A stretch of DNA of 64,000 bases from Lutjanus erythropterus (Eukaryota; Chordata; Actinopteri; Lutjaniformes; Lutjanidae), in contig CM034601.1 in NCBI GenBank assembly GCA_020091685.1, forward strand, positions 13,904,472 to 13,968,471, read 5' to 3'. A program made the position numbers and the translations under genes. Below are positions 12,813 to 25,509 of this stretch, piece by piece. Below the pieces are notes generated by a model that saw nothing but the letters and a program-made list of their open reading frames with translations, was not told the DNA's origin and did not search any database. Each line of letters opens with the position of its first letter. The first letter of the stretch is position 1.

Positions 12813-13904
12813 TCTGCCCTTCTCCCTTCTCTCCCCTCTCCATCACCTCCTCCCCTCCCCATCCTGACAGTATGAGTCACAGACAGACCAGTTCCCTTGA
12901 TGCACTGCGGAAACGTAATGTGACGTAGCCTACATCCCTCCCTCCCTCCCTCCCTCGCCACACACCGCGTCCCTCCATCCCTCCCATTCATCCGCCTGTC
13001 GTCGCTCCCTCCCATTCATCCATCCTCCCGTCATAGCACAGCAAGTCTCCATTCACAAAAAGGCCTGTAAGACGAGGGAGAGAGGGGGAGATGGCAGGTG
13101 GATTCACACCAGCAGAACGAACACAAACTGTGTGACACCGGCACAATATTATGCAGTACAATAATACAGTACATTATAACACAATACTGCAGTAAAAAGA
13201 AGTAAATTATCCGTATTTATACCACAGGAAGCAGATAAGAACGCACTAAAATTCTTGGCAGATGTAATGGGCATCTTTGGCTGAAGCTTGAGTTCGTTTT
13301 CACCATTACTTTTGAGTGTTGTGTAAGGTTTGTTGTTGCCATGGTTACAGCATGTGCAGTCAAATATGAGCTAGATTGCCAAGAGCACTGATTTGTAACA
13401 GTAATTAAAGTGTTGACAGGAAGTGTGTTTGAGGTGTCCGAGACAACTCAGTGAGTGAAAAACGGACAGCTCGCAATCTAGAACAGAGTGAAATAGAACT
13501 GGATAGAATAGAAATGTTTTTTTAACTACAATGCAGTATAACGTAATACAATCCAGTGCATACTGTCCATACCCTCCTTCCAACAGCAACTGTCTAATCA
13601 TAGCTTAGCAACCGTAACTAGGCATCCCAGGCCTGTCAAGTTTTGCATTTCTCCACATGTTGAAGGGTCGAACATGGGGCTCCAAGACTGGGAGTCACCA
13701 ACAAAGATGAATTTCATGTAAAATTCTTATCAGAGTTAAGGAAAAACAGAAATACTTCCCAGTTTATGTGCAATAGAATATAATAGGATAGAATAGACCT
13801 CAGTGAAATAGAGATTAGTCAGTACTGCTTTGCTTACCTAAATACAGCAAAATTAAATAATTGAGTAAATAAATATGTCAGGACTTAGTATAGAAAAGGG
13901 GTGT

Positions 13905-14760
13905 GTGTGTTTAGTTTGCTAGCTAGCTAAAAGTTAACAAAATGTTACATTGTTTGCTAGCTAGCAAAAAAGGTAAAACACAAAACAGTTTGCTAACTCG
14001 CTAAAAAGAAATAAGAAATTTACATGTTATTGAAATCACAATATGGCTTTCTGCAGTATTGGCTGAAGGCAAAATGTGTGTCAAAAAAATGTTTTCATGA
14101 ATGAGGTGTCCTGTCCCAGACGTCAGAAACTACAGACTTAAGAAAGCATCTTCATTTGTACAGATTTCTGCAAAAAATATCACACCATAGCCATTTTAAC
14201 ATGTTTTTCAATCAAAATAAGAATAATGATGTCAAAATGATCATTACCTCTAATATTGTAAATCATATCGCCATTGCAATATCAGTCAAAATAAATGCAT
14301 TTAGATATTTTTTCAAAATCATTCAGCCCTACTAAAAAGTTTACAAAACTAAAAAACAGTTATATTGGTTGCTAACTAAACAGTTAACAAAATGTTATAC
14401 TGTTTGTCAGCTAGCTAAGAAGTTCTATTAAAACATGTTATATTGTTTGCTAGCTAGCTAAAAAGTTATTAAACTTTACATTGTTTGCTAGTCAGCTAAA
14501 AAGTTAGTTAGCCTAGTTAGCCTACTCATGATAGCTCAGCAGAGAAGCTCTAATTTCTCCTCCTTTAAGAAAAAAATTGTTGGCTGAATTAATAACTGGA
14601 TTGAAAGACACTTAAGTGAGTAGATATATAAATGTAATCTATGTTTGGAGTAAAAACCAAGAGAGAGGTTTAAATTTAATCTTTCCTATTGGCTATTTAT
14701 AATTTAACGTTAAACCATGATTTAATCAAGCTTAAAGATTCATCCTAGTTGGTGCAACCC
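13905..14760. mobile_element. Second copy of the TAGC-minisatellite MITE, opposite orientation, with internal insertion
   Basis: The right end TAGTTGGTGCAACCC matches the left end of the 25.5 kb copy in reverse. GCTAGCTAGC-AAAAAGTTA units occur at 13,911-14,000 and 14,335-14,510. They are separated by about 300 bases of a different AT-rich repeat, probably a nested insertion. The left terminus is not visible, so this copy is truncated or eroded. Confidence 0.55.
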
Positions 14761-16671
14761 TAAGAAGAGTGATACTCATTGTCCCATGAGTTTGGAGGGA
14801 GGCATCTTTTTCCATCAAAAACACCAAAACACAAGAGCAAATGTACGAGGAATATAACAACAGAGCAATAGATGTGCAATAGAAAACAAGACATTAAGAG
14901 CAGAGAGATGATTATTGCCACAGGTTCTACAGTCTTTTATTGTGAAGGCAAAAAAAACAAGGCCAGGCGATCGCACTCTCTTACCTTTGACATCACAACA
15001 GCCTGAAGTCGTGGATCAACTCGCCTCTCTCTGCAGCATCTCATTAACCACTGGCATTCTCAGACATTCTGCCAGGTAGTAACACAGACAACACGGCGGA
15101 TTTGCGTTTTATGACATTCAGAAACGTCCGCAGGAACTCGGCTCGTCAGCAGTCTGTGGAGGTAAGCAGTAAAGTGAGAAACAAGGGTCACTTTTCATAT
15201 CATAGATTAAATAGTGCAACCGAGCAAGAAAACTAAAGGGAGATATGTGATGACTTTACATTACGTTGAATGGATGTTAAACCATTTATTTGAACGTTGC
15301 AAAATCTTGATATGATACATTTATGGTAAATGGTGACAGAAAAAGCTGTAGAAAGCACATTTTATTGTATCAGCCTTTGACATACTGTAGGTTTTATTTC
15401 CACATGCAAGCTAACATTATCATTCTAACCGAGAGCCAGACAATTAATGGACCCCATGTTCTTTTCTCTTTTTTGCAATTTGAAAGCAAAAGAAATATAT
15501 CATTTATAATAAATATTGACATTGTGTTCTAAACAAACATTGGTTAACATGAATGCCCAAATAACTAGCCAGCAGCAGTCAACATTTTTAAATAAACTGA
15601 ATAAATATATAGATTTAAGAACGGTCAAGTTGAAACATTACAGCAACAAATATAGCTGCGTTTTCATGGCTCTCTCCATTTTGTTGCCATTTTTCTCTCA
15701 CACACTTAAAATTCCATGTAGGTCAAAAATAAATAAATAAATATCTCACTGGCTCAGTTGAAATTGGTGCCTGTACAATTAGTTGGAGTGTGCATCATGT
15801 GCATCATAGAGGTCTAATAAATAAATCGAAAGCATTTTCTTCCCCGTGAAAGGAATATTTTAGACTTTGCCATGCTTACATCCCAGATAATGCTCGTCTG
15901 CCTCAGAAGCATATTTTCAGAGCTGGCAATTAATTAAGTCAGACTCATAATAAATGAAATATGACACTGACTTTAGCAGAAGACCACAGTAACACATAAG
16001 AAGTCTGTTTTGTCAGGAAATAAACATCACCAGTGTCTGAAAACCAATGACGACGCACCAGTGATGACTCATGCATTCACTTTTACATGATATCAAAGAA
16101 TGTGTCAGTAGCACATTTTCAGATGACTAAACACACAGTTCAAGGTGTGCTTACTTCTCACATAAAAGTTTACAGCCGGGAGAAACATCCTGTTCGTTAC
16201 AGTATTGTGAAACTTTCTGAGAAAATTATAACTAAAACACTAAAATTAAAGCTCAAGTTCCAGTTCCAGTAAAGCTGGACTAAAACAAAACAATAACAAA
16301 AGACTAAAATGTGACTTCAGCTCACAACAATTTTCAGTCAGTGACTAAGGCTGAAACTTAATTTAAAATCCCTGTCAAAATGAACACTGGATTACTATGC
16401 TTGTCGTTGCATTGCTCCATAGTATTACTAGTTATTAGGGTAGTTTTTTAAGAGGTGCAACTTAAAATGTTGAACAAAGCTGGAAGTTGTTGCATTTCTG
16501 TCTGTCTGTAATTTTCCACCTGCATGTTTTGCACACAAGTAACATAGCTGTTCTTAGATGCTGTCAGATTGATTTAAACAAAGTGGGGAATTAAGAGTCA
16601 TCTTGCAGGGAATGAATAGAGTTAATGCGAGTTGATTCAGGAAATGAAGATAAATGAATTGATTCTAGTGC

Positions 16672-16785
16672 TGCAACAATTAATTGATTATGAATCGATT
16701 ATCAAATTAATCTGCAATCGGTTTGAGGATATTTTTAAGAAAAGAGGTCAATATTCTCTCATTCCTTCTTCTTAAATGTGATACC
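16672..16785. mobile_element. MITE fragment, same 'TTGCAGCTCTA' family
   Basis: TGCTGCAACAATTAATTGAT is followed by a TTCTTCTTAAATGTGATA block matching the other copies. Only about 110 bases remain. Confidence 0.5.
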
Positions 16786-17374
16786 TTACATACAAACATA
16801 ACGTGACCTGCTGAGTCCAAGTCAAGCTGCAAAGTCTTTTTTTATTTTGTCACATCTTTTGTCGTCAATTCTGTGACTTGAGTCACAGTCACGTACCTCC
16901 ACAATGAGACTTAAAAACTGCATCTACAATATGAAGTTGTTGACTTAGAGTGAGTAGGAAAGAGCAAAACTCCTCTGAAACTGAAAACTGCAAACAAATA
17001 GTGGATTAATTAGGAAATGAGCAGAAAGGACTTCGGCAAGGGGAAAAACTGTTTGCGTGTAGGATCTTTCTCTAAATGTAACCAGAATATCTGTCTGCGT
17101 GTGTCTAATCCCTTTGATTACATCACTGTATATATGCAATGATAGATGACATCACTAAACTATCCTACCTACCGAACCGTCACAGCAGTCAGAGATAAGC
17201 TCTCCAGCGTCTTGGGTCTGATTTTATGAATGAACGGGTGACATTCAGGTTCGCCCTGCTGGTTGGCTGAAGACGGGAGCAGAGCAAATCTCAACGTACA
17301 GTATGATTCACCACAACAAAGTGTTAGGGAGGGGGTGGTGATGTCATTGGTGGTGGTGATGGGGGAGTCATCTG

Positions 17375-17470
17375 TGAGTCAGAGAGGAAAAAGAAGAGGA
17401 GGAGGAAGAGGAGGAAGAGGATAAGGAAGAAGAGGAGAGGTGGGTAAAAAAAAAAAGAGAGAGAGAGGAT
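17375..17470. repeat. Polypurine (GGA/GAA) tract
   Basis: About 95 bases of almost pure A and G on the plus strand, a potential triplex-forming (H-DNA) sequence. Confidence 0.8.
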
Positions 17471-17752
17471 TACATGGGGAGGTGGGGTACCTGCTGTGTG
17501 TGACCCATGGTAACAGGCAATGCTGGCCTGTGGATGACTCACCACTGCTTTACCAACCTCACACACACACACACACATACACACACATACAATACACACG
17601 GATGCTCACGCCATACGTCATGACAGGCATACGTGTAAAAAAAACAACACGCCATGCACACACATCCCATTTCATGGCATTAGAAACATGTTGACTTCCA
17701 AACAAACACATAAACCCACGTCGCCAAACATACAGGACGCTCACATGCACTC

Positions 17753-18496
17753 ACACTCTTAGAAATAAGGGTTCCACTAGGGTTCTTCCTAAAGGGATGA
17801 GGTTCTACCCAGAACTTTTTGCCTCTGAAGAATGTTCTTTTTCAAGAAAGGATTTATGAAAGCTTCCATTAAGAACCCCTTTCAAAGAACACCCCTTGGA
17901 AGAAGGAGTTCTTCAAGGATTGTTGAAATCTTTGAGGAACTCTTTTATCAAGGGTTCCCTTGAAACTCAGTAGAACCCCCTGGAAGGGTTCTAGATAAAA
18001 CATTGAAAATATAGAAAGGTTATTGGCAGAACCCTCTGCCTGGGTTCTGGATAAAACCCTTGGAATTTGAAATCGTTCTTGGTAGAAGTAGAACCCCCTG
18101 GCTGGGTTCTAGATAAAATTCTTGGAATATGAAATGATTCTCAGTAGAACCTCCTGGCAGTGCTCTGGATGAAAAACTAATATTAAAAGGTTCTCTGGAG
18201 AACCCCTTGCGTGGGCTCTTGTTACCACCTTTAGAAGGTGGAAAGGTTTCTTCACAGAACCCCCAGAGAGGCTTGTAAGTGGAACCATTACATGATAGAA
18301 AAGTTCTGTTCTGGATGAGACCTTTCACAGATGGTTTGATGGCTTTATGTTGGGATCCACGTAGAACCCTCTGAAAGTGTCCCAGGTGGAACAACTATAA
18401 AATGTTTTACCAGAAAACAAACTGTGACTTCTATGGGGACAAGCTGAAGAACCCTTTATAGTTCTGTAGTTTAGCATCTTTGTTTCTATGAGTGTA
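17753..18496. mobile_element. MITE with 'gggttct/agaaccc' ends and internal tandem units
   Basis: The ends are inverted copies (CACTCTTAGAAA on the left; CTACACTCATAGAAA reading in from the right). The interior, about 17,965-18,240, is a degenerate tandem array of 53-61 bp units, each starting with GAACC-CCTGG and containing GGGTTCTRGATAAAA. Variants of this element are frequent in fish. An ORF of 124 codons across it is a by-product of the repeats. Confidence 0.65.
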
Positions 18497-18588
18497 GACA
18501 CACACACACACCACATGAAGTGCAGGGAGAGGAGGGGAGGGTCAGGATGACTCACACATCAATGATAACACCCCTCCCCCTGCCCCAA

Positions 18589-18589
<1 letters not shown>

Positions 18590-18628
<39 letters not shown>

Positions 18629-18660
18629 AGAAGAAGAAGAAGAAGACGAAGAAGAAGAAG
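18590..18660. repeat. Compound (CA)n-(GAA)n microsatellite
   Basis: About 17 CA units followed by GAGA and about 11 GAA-type units with one GAC variant. Confidence 0.95.
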
Positions 18661-19495
18661 GACATATCATTTGGATGCAACCCACATCCTCCCCACATCC
18701 TGGGGAACCTCCCATCTGAAACTCCAACTGACAGCAGGAGGCTCCGACCAACCGCCTGCAGTTTGTCTAAGGTGATGGGAATTCTCTGCCAGGATGTTCT
18801 CACTTTAAATAAATACGTCCAAAGTCGAAAAGTTAGCAGTTAATATCAATTTGTTTGAGTTGAAATCTGTTGTCATACAGTGTCTTGCTATAAATAGACC
18901 TTCGCCAGCCTCCATGTCACAGTACCTGTGTGTTTTTTTGTTTTTTGTTTTTTTGTTCTGGTCTATCTCAGACTTAGGACCAAAATTCCCAGAAACCCTT
19001 TCCTGTTAGCAAAATGGATCTTTTTAAAGACAAATGTTTTATATATCTTTGTCTTACTGAGGATGAAGAGGAGGATAAACGTGTTACAAGTGATTTTTCC
19101 AGAGGCCTTTCTGAGAAAACTCTTCTTGCTTTAGCTCCATTTGCACTGAACAGTGCCCTCTGGAACTCCTGTCAGCACTACACGCTGGTGCTGCTGCATA
19201 ATATTGTGTCCTGTTCATTGCTTTATTGTTTATTCTTGCTAACGTAAACTACGTCTGTGATTTATTTTGCGTGTGCTGTTTTCATTCTCATGCAGCTGGA
19301 CAAATCTGATCCAGAGTGACATAATAAATGCAGCAGTGGCAAATTAGTGCCCCCTCCTTTTTTTTCCATTTTCTTTCTTTTTTTGCGTTCATATTGTGGT
19401 AGAAGTTTCATACTGGGCAGCTGCTCAATATGGCTAATAATATGCTGTTGAGCAACTTTAGCAGTCTAAATCTAAAGTGTCCTCTTGCTCTAGCC

Positions 19496-19820
19496 CAGTG
19501 GTTGCTAACCTGGGGTGCATGCTCTTCTGGGGGGATGTAGAGCCTCTGCAGGGGTGATAGTGGATGACCAGGCAAAACAATTGAAAAAAAGGTGGAAAAA
19601 AGTTTAATGAATATAATTTAGAGAAAATACATAAACAAGAGATCGCAGATGCTATCATACTTACCTTCATTTCACTAAACCTCAGCTTGGATCCTTTTTT
19701 AATCAGTTGCTTTCCCAATTATTGTTAATTATTTCTTTAAAAGAAAGATGTGTGGTGGGGAGTGTGAACTCTTTTCAGCCTCTGAAGGGGGGCATACCAG
19801 AGGAAGTTTGGGAACCACTG
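19496..19820. mobile_element. hAT-like MITE (325 bp)
   Basis: The left end is CAGTGGTTGCTAACCTGGGG and the right end is GGGAACCACTG, the inverted termini of a common vertebrate hAT-type repeat. The flanking octamers CTCTAGCC and CTCTGGCA match at 6 of 8 positions. No ORF spans it. Confidence 0.65.
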
Positions 19821-19949
19821 CTCTGGCAGAACAGCGGTGGTTGATAAGGGAGAAAAAAGGAGACGTGGTGATCATACCACATGGTTCTGCACAGTCAACC
19901 CTTGGCCGCTGTTCACCACACTCTTAATTAAATGAATAGTTTTTATTCT

Positions 19950-20860
19950 AGCAAATAGGCTTATTTGGTTTGTAGCTGAAAGTTAGATGAGAAGACTGAT
20001 ATCACTATCATCTCTGTAAAGTTAATCTGTGGCTGAAACCAGCAGCTGGTTAGCTTTAGCATAGCAGAAAGACTGGAAAAAGGGGGAAACAGAGAGCCTG
20101 GGTCTGTCAAAGAAACAAAATGTGTCTACCAGCACCTGTAAAGCTCGCTATTAAATGTTTTATCTTGTTTGTTTCATCTGTCTAACAACAACAATTCACC
20201 ATTTTGAATTTAGTTGTGTAAATCTTTGCATGTATGTATCTGATCATAAGGAAAAAGTCTGTTTGAACTCCCCCCTCTTAGGGTATTCACAACATCATAG
20301 ACTGGAAATTTTCTCAAAGCTCTGAGTTCACAAGTTGTGAAATGTTTGTGGAGGACTTGGAAGTTAATTTTTCGGTGGATGGTAAGTTAATAGGCTTTAT
20401 TACATGGCTTTGGTAAATACTCAATTCTGATTGGTTGCTAACAGCATTCTGAAATCTGTTATTACTGTATAACAGACCGTCGTTGTGAGGATCAGACCGT
20501 CGCTATGGACACAGTTCTTATCATAGACTCTAGGAACACTGAAATCATTGTTAAATCACTAAAATCATTTTAAAATTAATATTTTGTGTCAAATTGTTGA
20601 TTTTTTTTGGTAAGTAACCATGTAATAAGTGGGATAATGTACAGTGAGCGGGTCGTTATTGTGAAATAAACTCCTTCAGGATGATGCAAGACCCCAAAGC
20701 TTAGCTTTAGTCATACAGAGTTTTTCTTTGTAATTTCATTGCATGTCTGTGGAAAATGTGGAAGGCAGCATATTTCCTGGTTGGCACCAGTTGCCAAGCA
20801 ACATGAGAAGAAATTATCGGTCCTCATGCTAAACTAAGCTAATCTCTTTCTTGCAATAGC
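19950..20860. repeat. Interrupted dispersed repeat with 'gctaaactaagctaa' end
   Basis: AACCAGCAGCTGGTTAGCTT, CTACCAGCACCTGTAAAGCT and the right part ending CATGCTAAACTAAGCTAATC resemble a frequent fish repeat. The middle is occupied by the copy at 20,460-20,690. Exact borders are uncertain. Confidence 0.4.
20460..20690 (+). repeat. Dispersed repeat ('aacagaccgtcg' family)
   Basis: The core runs from AACAGACCGTCG to GTGAAATAAACTCC and matches 39,130-39,335 in reverse. It appears inserted in another repeat (19,950-20,860) whose two halves flank it. Confidence 0.55.
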
Positions 20861-20885
20861 TTCATATTGATAGTGGTATCATTTG

Positions 20886-21160
20886 GGGCTGCAACTAACA
20901 ATTATTTTCTCTGTTAGTCGATTAATAGCCGTTAGTTTAAATCTTACTCTTAGACGATGTCCTTGTCTTGTTTTGTCCACAAAACAAAGATATTCAGTTT
21001 ACTGTCATAGAAGAGTAAAGAAACCCAAAAAATATTAACATTTAAGATGCTGGAATGAGAAAATGTTTACTTTTTTGTTAAAAAATTTATTCAAACAGAT
21101 TAATTGATTATCGAAATAGTTGGCGATTAAATTAATAATCGATTAATCGTTGCAGCTCTA
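20886..21160. mobile_element. MITE, 'AATCGATTAATCGTTGCAGCTCTA' family (near-complete)
   Basis: The left end GGCTGCAACTAACAATTATT and the right end TAATCGATTAATCGTTGCAG are inverted. The interior contains CAAAGATATTCAGTTTACTG, shared with the copy at 36,143. Length is about 275 bases with no coding sequence. Confidence 0.7.
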
Positions 21161-22894
21161 GTATCCAGCTCCCTTTTTTACTCCAAACAACAAAACAATT
21201 TTTTAAACTATTCCTTCAAGCCTGAAGATTTTTTTTCATCAAAAAATTATCTTTTTGTATCACCAAAAGCATTTTTAATTTTCAATAAAATCTGTCCTTT
21301 TCCCTTCTATTTATTTTACCATTACTAATTATTATTTTCCTATTGTGAAAATTGTAAATTCTCAAATAATATCTGAATTTGTTACTACATCCAAAACTCA
21401 CTCAGTGCTTATTATCATCATGGCAAGTTAGGTAACTGGCACGGATATTATAAATATCAGAACTTAAACAGTATACATTTATTTTCTGCAGATTAAGGGG
21501 AAAAAAATATTTAGATAAACTAGCCTGCAGTGTAGTATTTACCTGTTGAAATATCTATTTTAAAAAAGTTAAGTTTAGTAGTGTTTATAGGAAAGAGCAG
21601 TTTAAAGATCCCCGTCTCCCTATTATTTCAGACAACAGGCTTTTTGTCCTAAACATATCGTCTTTTTGCACAAAAGTCAGTCTAACAGAAGCCATAAAAA
21701 GTAAAGCACATCTTTTTCGGAAAGATGGCTCCATCCCAGACTCTGTGTAAATCAAACAGCCTCCTCTTATCTTTTGATAGCTAAAACATGCAAGCAGTGC
21801 AGCCACTTGGCTAGCACACATAATTCCCATCAATTACTCCAAGAAATACTTCCGCCTCGGTAAATCAAGGGCAGCTGACAAGACACAGACAGCTCCTGGC
21901 ACAATGGAGTTATTTTATGAATGACATCTGGATAACAAGAACACCTGCACTGGGTGACCCTGCTGGAGCAGCGGAGGAGTGACGTTACAGACGGATTTGA
22001 CTGAACCGAACGAGGCTGAATTTGTGTAACTAAGATGTGGATGATAAGGGATTTTGCTGCTTGTGTGCTTTGCCAGAATTTACAGCTGAAACAGTGTCAG
22101 TGGTTAAACCCGTCTGCACCTGGTAAAATGAAGTTTGTTTATCCAAGGTCATCTGGTGACGCGGTGCTTCAGTGGAGCGTGTTGATGGTCTGGTACATGA
22201 CCTTTGCCCTGTTTCTCTTTTTCTACTCTTCCGCCTTTATGGACTATTTATGCCATGTAAAATCTATGAAATGGACAAACAATTATCTTAAAATGCTCAA
22301 GTGATGATTTTTTCTAAAGCTGAGAAAGTTTGAAGTTCACATTTTTAGCCCAGAGCGACTGAACATCTGTAATTTCTGAACCACAGCTGTTTCTATTTTT
22401 TTCATAGTGCACAGCACAAAAGGTGAAATGACTTCAGGATATCTGATTTTAAAAAAAGCACAGATGGTGCCGCAATTTAAGGCTAAACAACAGAGAAAAT
22501 CTTTAGATTGCAGGGAAGAGAAACATGCAAATGTCAACCAACATTCAAAAGTTGTCCTTCAGTATGAAGAAGGGAGACCAGGGGCAGTTGTAAGATTTGT
22601 TTTACATTTCCCTTAATGTTCACGTGAATGAAAAAAATCGTTTGAATCAGGAAACATTTTAAAAATGCAACTGTGACGTCTTCATTAATAAGGACAAGGC
22701 TGCAATATTATATATAATGCAAAAAGTCAGTGTTAAAATTGCCCAAAAATAAGTCATATGTTCCTACACCGGCAAGTCAACTACATGAGCACAAGATCAA
22801 GTGTTAGATTGACTTCATCAATAGTTTCATTGTGTTGATATTATAGCACTGATTGTGCAAAACTGTGAACATTTTACTTACCTGACTTGAAGTG

Positions 22895-23340
22895 TAGTTC
22901 TGATGCACTAACAGCGTCACAATTGGCCCTTTTTGCTCTGTGCTACACTTGACCAAGCTCAGTTCCCAGCATAACCTCAGTCAACTTTTTCCTTTCCTGT
23001 TTCCTGTACGTATATATGCTACATGCTAGGCTCGTCTATGTTGGAAAGAAAAAACAAATGTTAAAGTTCGTTAAAAGACGTTGCTGAAGGATCTGTAAAA
23101 GCAGCAGATATTTACATTTTTTGTTAGCTAATGTTAGCAAAATTCTAGCTAAGTAGCTAGATAATCTACACCAATCTTTAGCTAGATAGTTAGCTGGCTT
23201 TCTGCTGACATTAGCTGATGTAAAACATGACCCTATATGTTGCTTTTGCAGGAAATAAGTGAAGTTGACTGAGGTTACAAGTTTGCTCAAATAAGATTGG
23301 AGCACAGGGCAAAAACGACTTAGGAAGGATCAATCACCCC
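22895..23340. mobile_element. Longer relative of the 41.97 kb inverted-repeat element
   Basis: AACCTCAGTCAACTTTTTCC near the left and its inverted form GTGAAGTTGACTGAGGTTAC near 23,262-23,281 match the 41.97 kb arms, as does CAAGTTTGCTCAAATAAGAT. The centre holds GCTAGATAGTTAGC-type repeats. Confidence 0.6.
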
Positions 23341-24409
23341 TGATCTTGCAGCCATGATAAAATCTTCATAAAACCTGACAAACCTATATTAGCATAGTTC
23401 ATTCAGGTTCATTTTTTAACCAATTAACTACACATAATATTGATGCAAGTTTAAATTTGCACTCGACTAAACTTCAGACAGCAGAGGCAAAATGCTGTAC
23501 ATCCAAAAAGTAACTTTCATACCCTATCTTCATCAGTTTTTCGTTGAAAACTTGTGCCGAGGTGAAATGATTCTGCTCCTTGTCCACAGGCAGAGACAAT
23601 CTGAGCATGTGCAAAGTGTCATCACTCTTAACTTGTTTCTGATTGGAGGATTTGAGTTTTTTGTCCCCAAACTTGCGTCAAATTCTGTTTCCTGTCGCCT
23701 AATTTCACTTACAACATTTGTAGTCCACTAAAAAGCTTTATGCAGCCATGAAAATCTGGTTTGCTTGACTTCTGTGTTCTGCTCTTGGGAAAAGCGCTGT
23801 GAAATAATAATTTTAGTGAATTGAGAGTGACATTTCCCCCCTTGTGCCCTGTGAAAGATGACCTGAATGGAGCCAATGTCATGTCAGCTGAGCACCACTA
23901 GAGGCCAATATCCAGCCATGGTGGAGAGACCACTGAGATGATGTGACACCAGTAAAAGTTTCCAGTGAAACCAGAGACTGCTTCAGTTGGTGTGACATGT
24001 CTTCCAGGTGGGGTGACCTTCTGCAAGGAAAAAAACACTGCTGACATGTATAATTAGCCACCAGCAGTAAATCATCTCGATTCTTGCACACACACACACG
24101 TGTCTCATGTGTGTGATAAATTTAGCTCGGCTAAAAGCACGTCTCATGTCAGTAAGTGAACATCATGGTCAGCTGGGCTTCCTGTTGGATCTCCACCTTT
24201 CCCAATCCACACCCTAAAATACTAAACATGGTATGTTTTTAAATAGGTCCTGTAAGGTCGCGAGTGTGAGGCTGCGTTCAAATTAAACTTTATCCAATCT
24301 GAAAAAATTCATAATCCACTTACAGCATAAAATTTGTCAAATTTCCTAATAAATAATAAGTAATAAGAATTTTTGGAGAAAAAGAACATTCGAATTTCAA
24401 AGTCTTGAT

Positions 24410-25013
24410 GATCCTGTAAGTCGTTAGACTCATTCTGAGATACTAACTCATCATTTTGAGAAAATATCTGATTATAAGTGTATCACATAATAATGAAAAC
24501 CTGAATCTGAAATGATGACCTAGCATCTAACCTAGAACCTTCCTCGGTACGTGTAAGTATTGCAAAATAATGACATCTAAACATAGTTACTATTGCCAAA
24601 ATAATTACTTAGTAACACAAAATAAGGAGAAACCTTCTTAAAATAATTGCTCAGTATTGCAAAATAATGGCATCTCAAAATAATGACTATCTTAAAATAA
24701 TCACTTAGCATCACAAAAAATGATTTAGTATATCAAAATAATTAATTAGTATCGCAAAATAACAGGAAACTTTCTCAAAATAATGACATCTCAAAATAAA
24801 GACTTAGTATCTCAAAATAATGAGAAATGTCCTTGAAATACTGACTTTGATACAAATTATTTTGAGATATTATGTCATTTTTTCAAATATGAAGTCATTA
24901 TTTCAAGATAAGTCATTTCTTGAGAAAATTTCTCATTATCTTTAGATACTGTGTCATTATTTTGAGATACCATTTTTTCTATAAGGTTTCTCATTATAAT
25001 GACTTACAGGATC
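24410..25013. mobile_element. Inverted-repeat element built from 'CTCAAAATAATGA' units
   Basis: The terminal inverted repeat GATCCTGTAAGTC is perfect at both ends. Inside, the left part is a tandem series of TCTCAAAATAATGACTTAGTA-type units and the right part the reverse complement (TCATTATTTTGAGATA), so the whole is a palindromic array. Confidence 0.65.
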
Positions 25014-25509
25014 TTTTTAAAAAAAATCACAATGGCAAAAATTGGCCTCCAAACATAGTAAATCTTGTATTTCTTTTGAAATGCTTTGCTTTAAATTCAT
25101 CCTTAAGTCAAGACACACCGGAGCTTCCTCTTAAGCAGCCAAAGAGCAACAGCACTGAACTGTTTGTATGTAAACGATTTAGTTTGATAAAATCCAGCAG
25201 TGACAGAAATAGCTCTTAACTGCTCTCTGATGTCAGTCTATATGACAGAGTGCTATAATTTCAAGATGTTGTGGTGAGCCAGCTGAGAGGAAGTACTGAA
25301 TAACAAGCAAAACTAAAATGGCTGTTATGTCATGTGATATTTTTACTGGACGCTCATCGGCATTTGATAAATAGCTCAACACCAAAATGTACTTTTTCCA
25401 CTTTAATTCCAAACATTTTCCAAGCCAGATACTTCAAATTCTTGGAATAAAAAATAATCGTCCACTTCCACTAAAATGAGGGCAAACATATATGAGTGAC
25501 TCTCAGGCT

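Larger units (their letters stand above)
10146..13904. other. No gene recognised; pyrimidine-rich CpG-containing stretch at 12.4-13.1 kb
   Basis: There is no coding homology. 11,274-11,405 has splice-like borders but no recognisable product. 12,390-13,080 is strongly pyrimidine-rich on the plus strand with scattered CpG and one TGACGTAG site (12,920-12,927), so it might be regulatory, but nothing proves it. Confidence 0.5.
14761..17752. other. No gene recognised
   Basis: Mostly AT-rich sequence plus the polypurine tract at 17.4 kb and a MITE fragment at 16.7 kb. One exon-like segment at 15,111-15,161 is listed under findings. Confidence 0.55.
21161..25509. other. No gene recognised apart from repeats
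   Basis: Contains the inverted-repeat elements at 22.9 and 24.4 kb. The remaining sequence shows no exon-like coding segments on either strand. Confidence 0.6.

Noticed and set aside
12215-13015. Several overlapping ORFs of 60-121 codons on both strands
   Set aside because: All derive from the CTC/CCT tracts, giving poly-Pro, poly-Ser, poly-Glu or poly-Arg, which are open in many frames at once.
18020-18394. 124-codon minus-strand ORF
   Set aside because: It coincides with the tandem units of the MITE at 17.75-18.5 kb; the repetitive peptide reflects the DNA repeat.
22035-22304. 89-codon plus-strand ORF with hydrophobic stretch
   Set aside because: No family resemblance, surrounded by stop-rich AT sequence, and no flanking exons or promoter signs.
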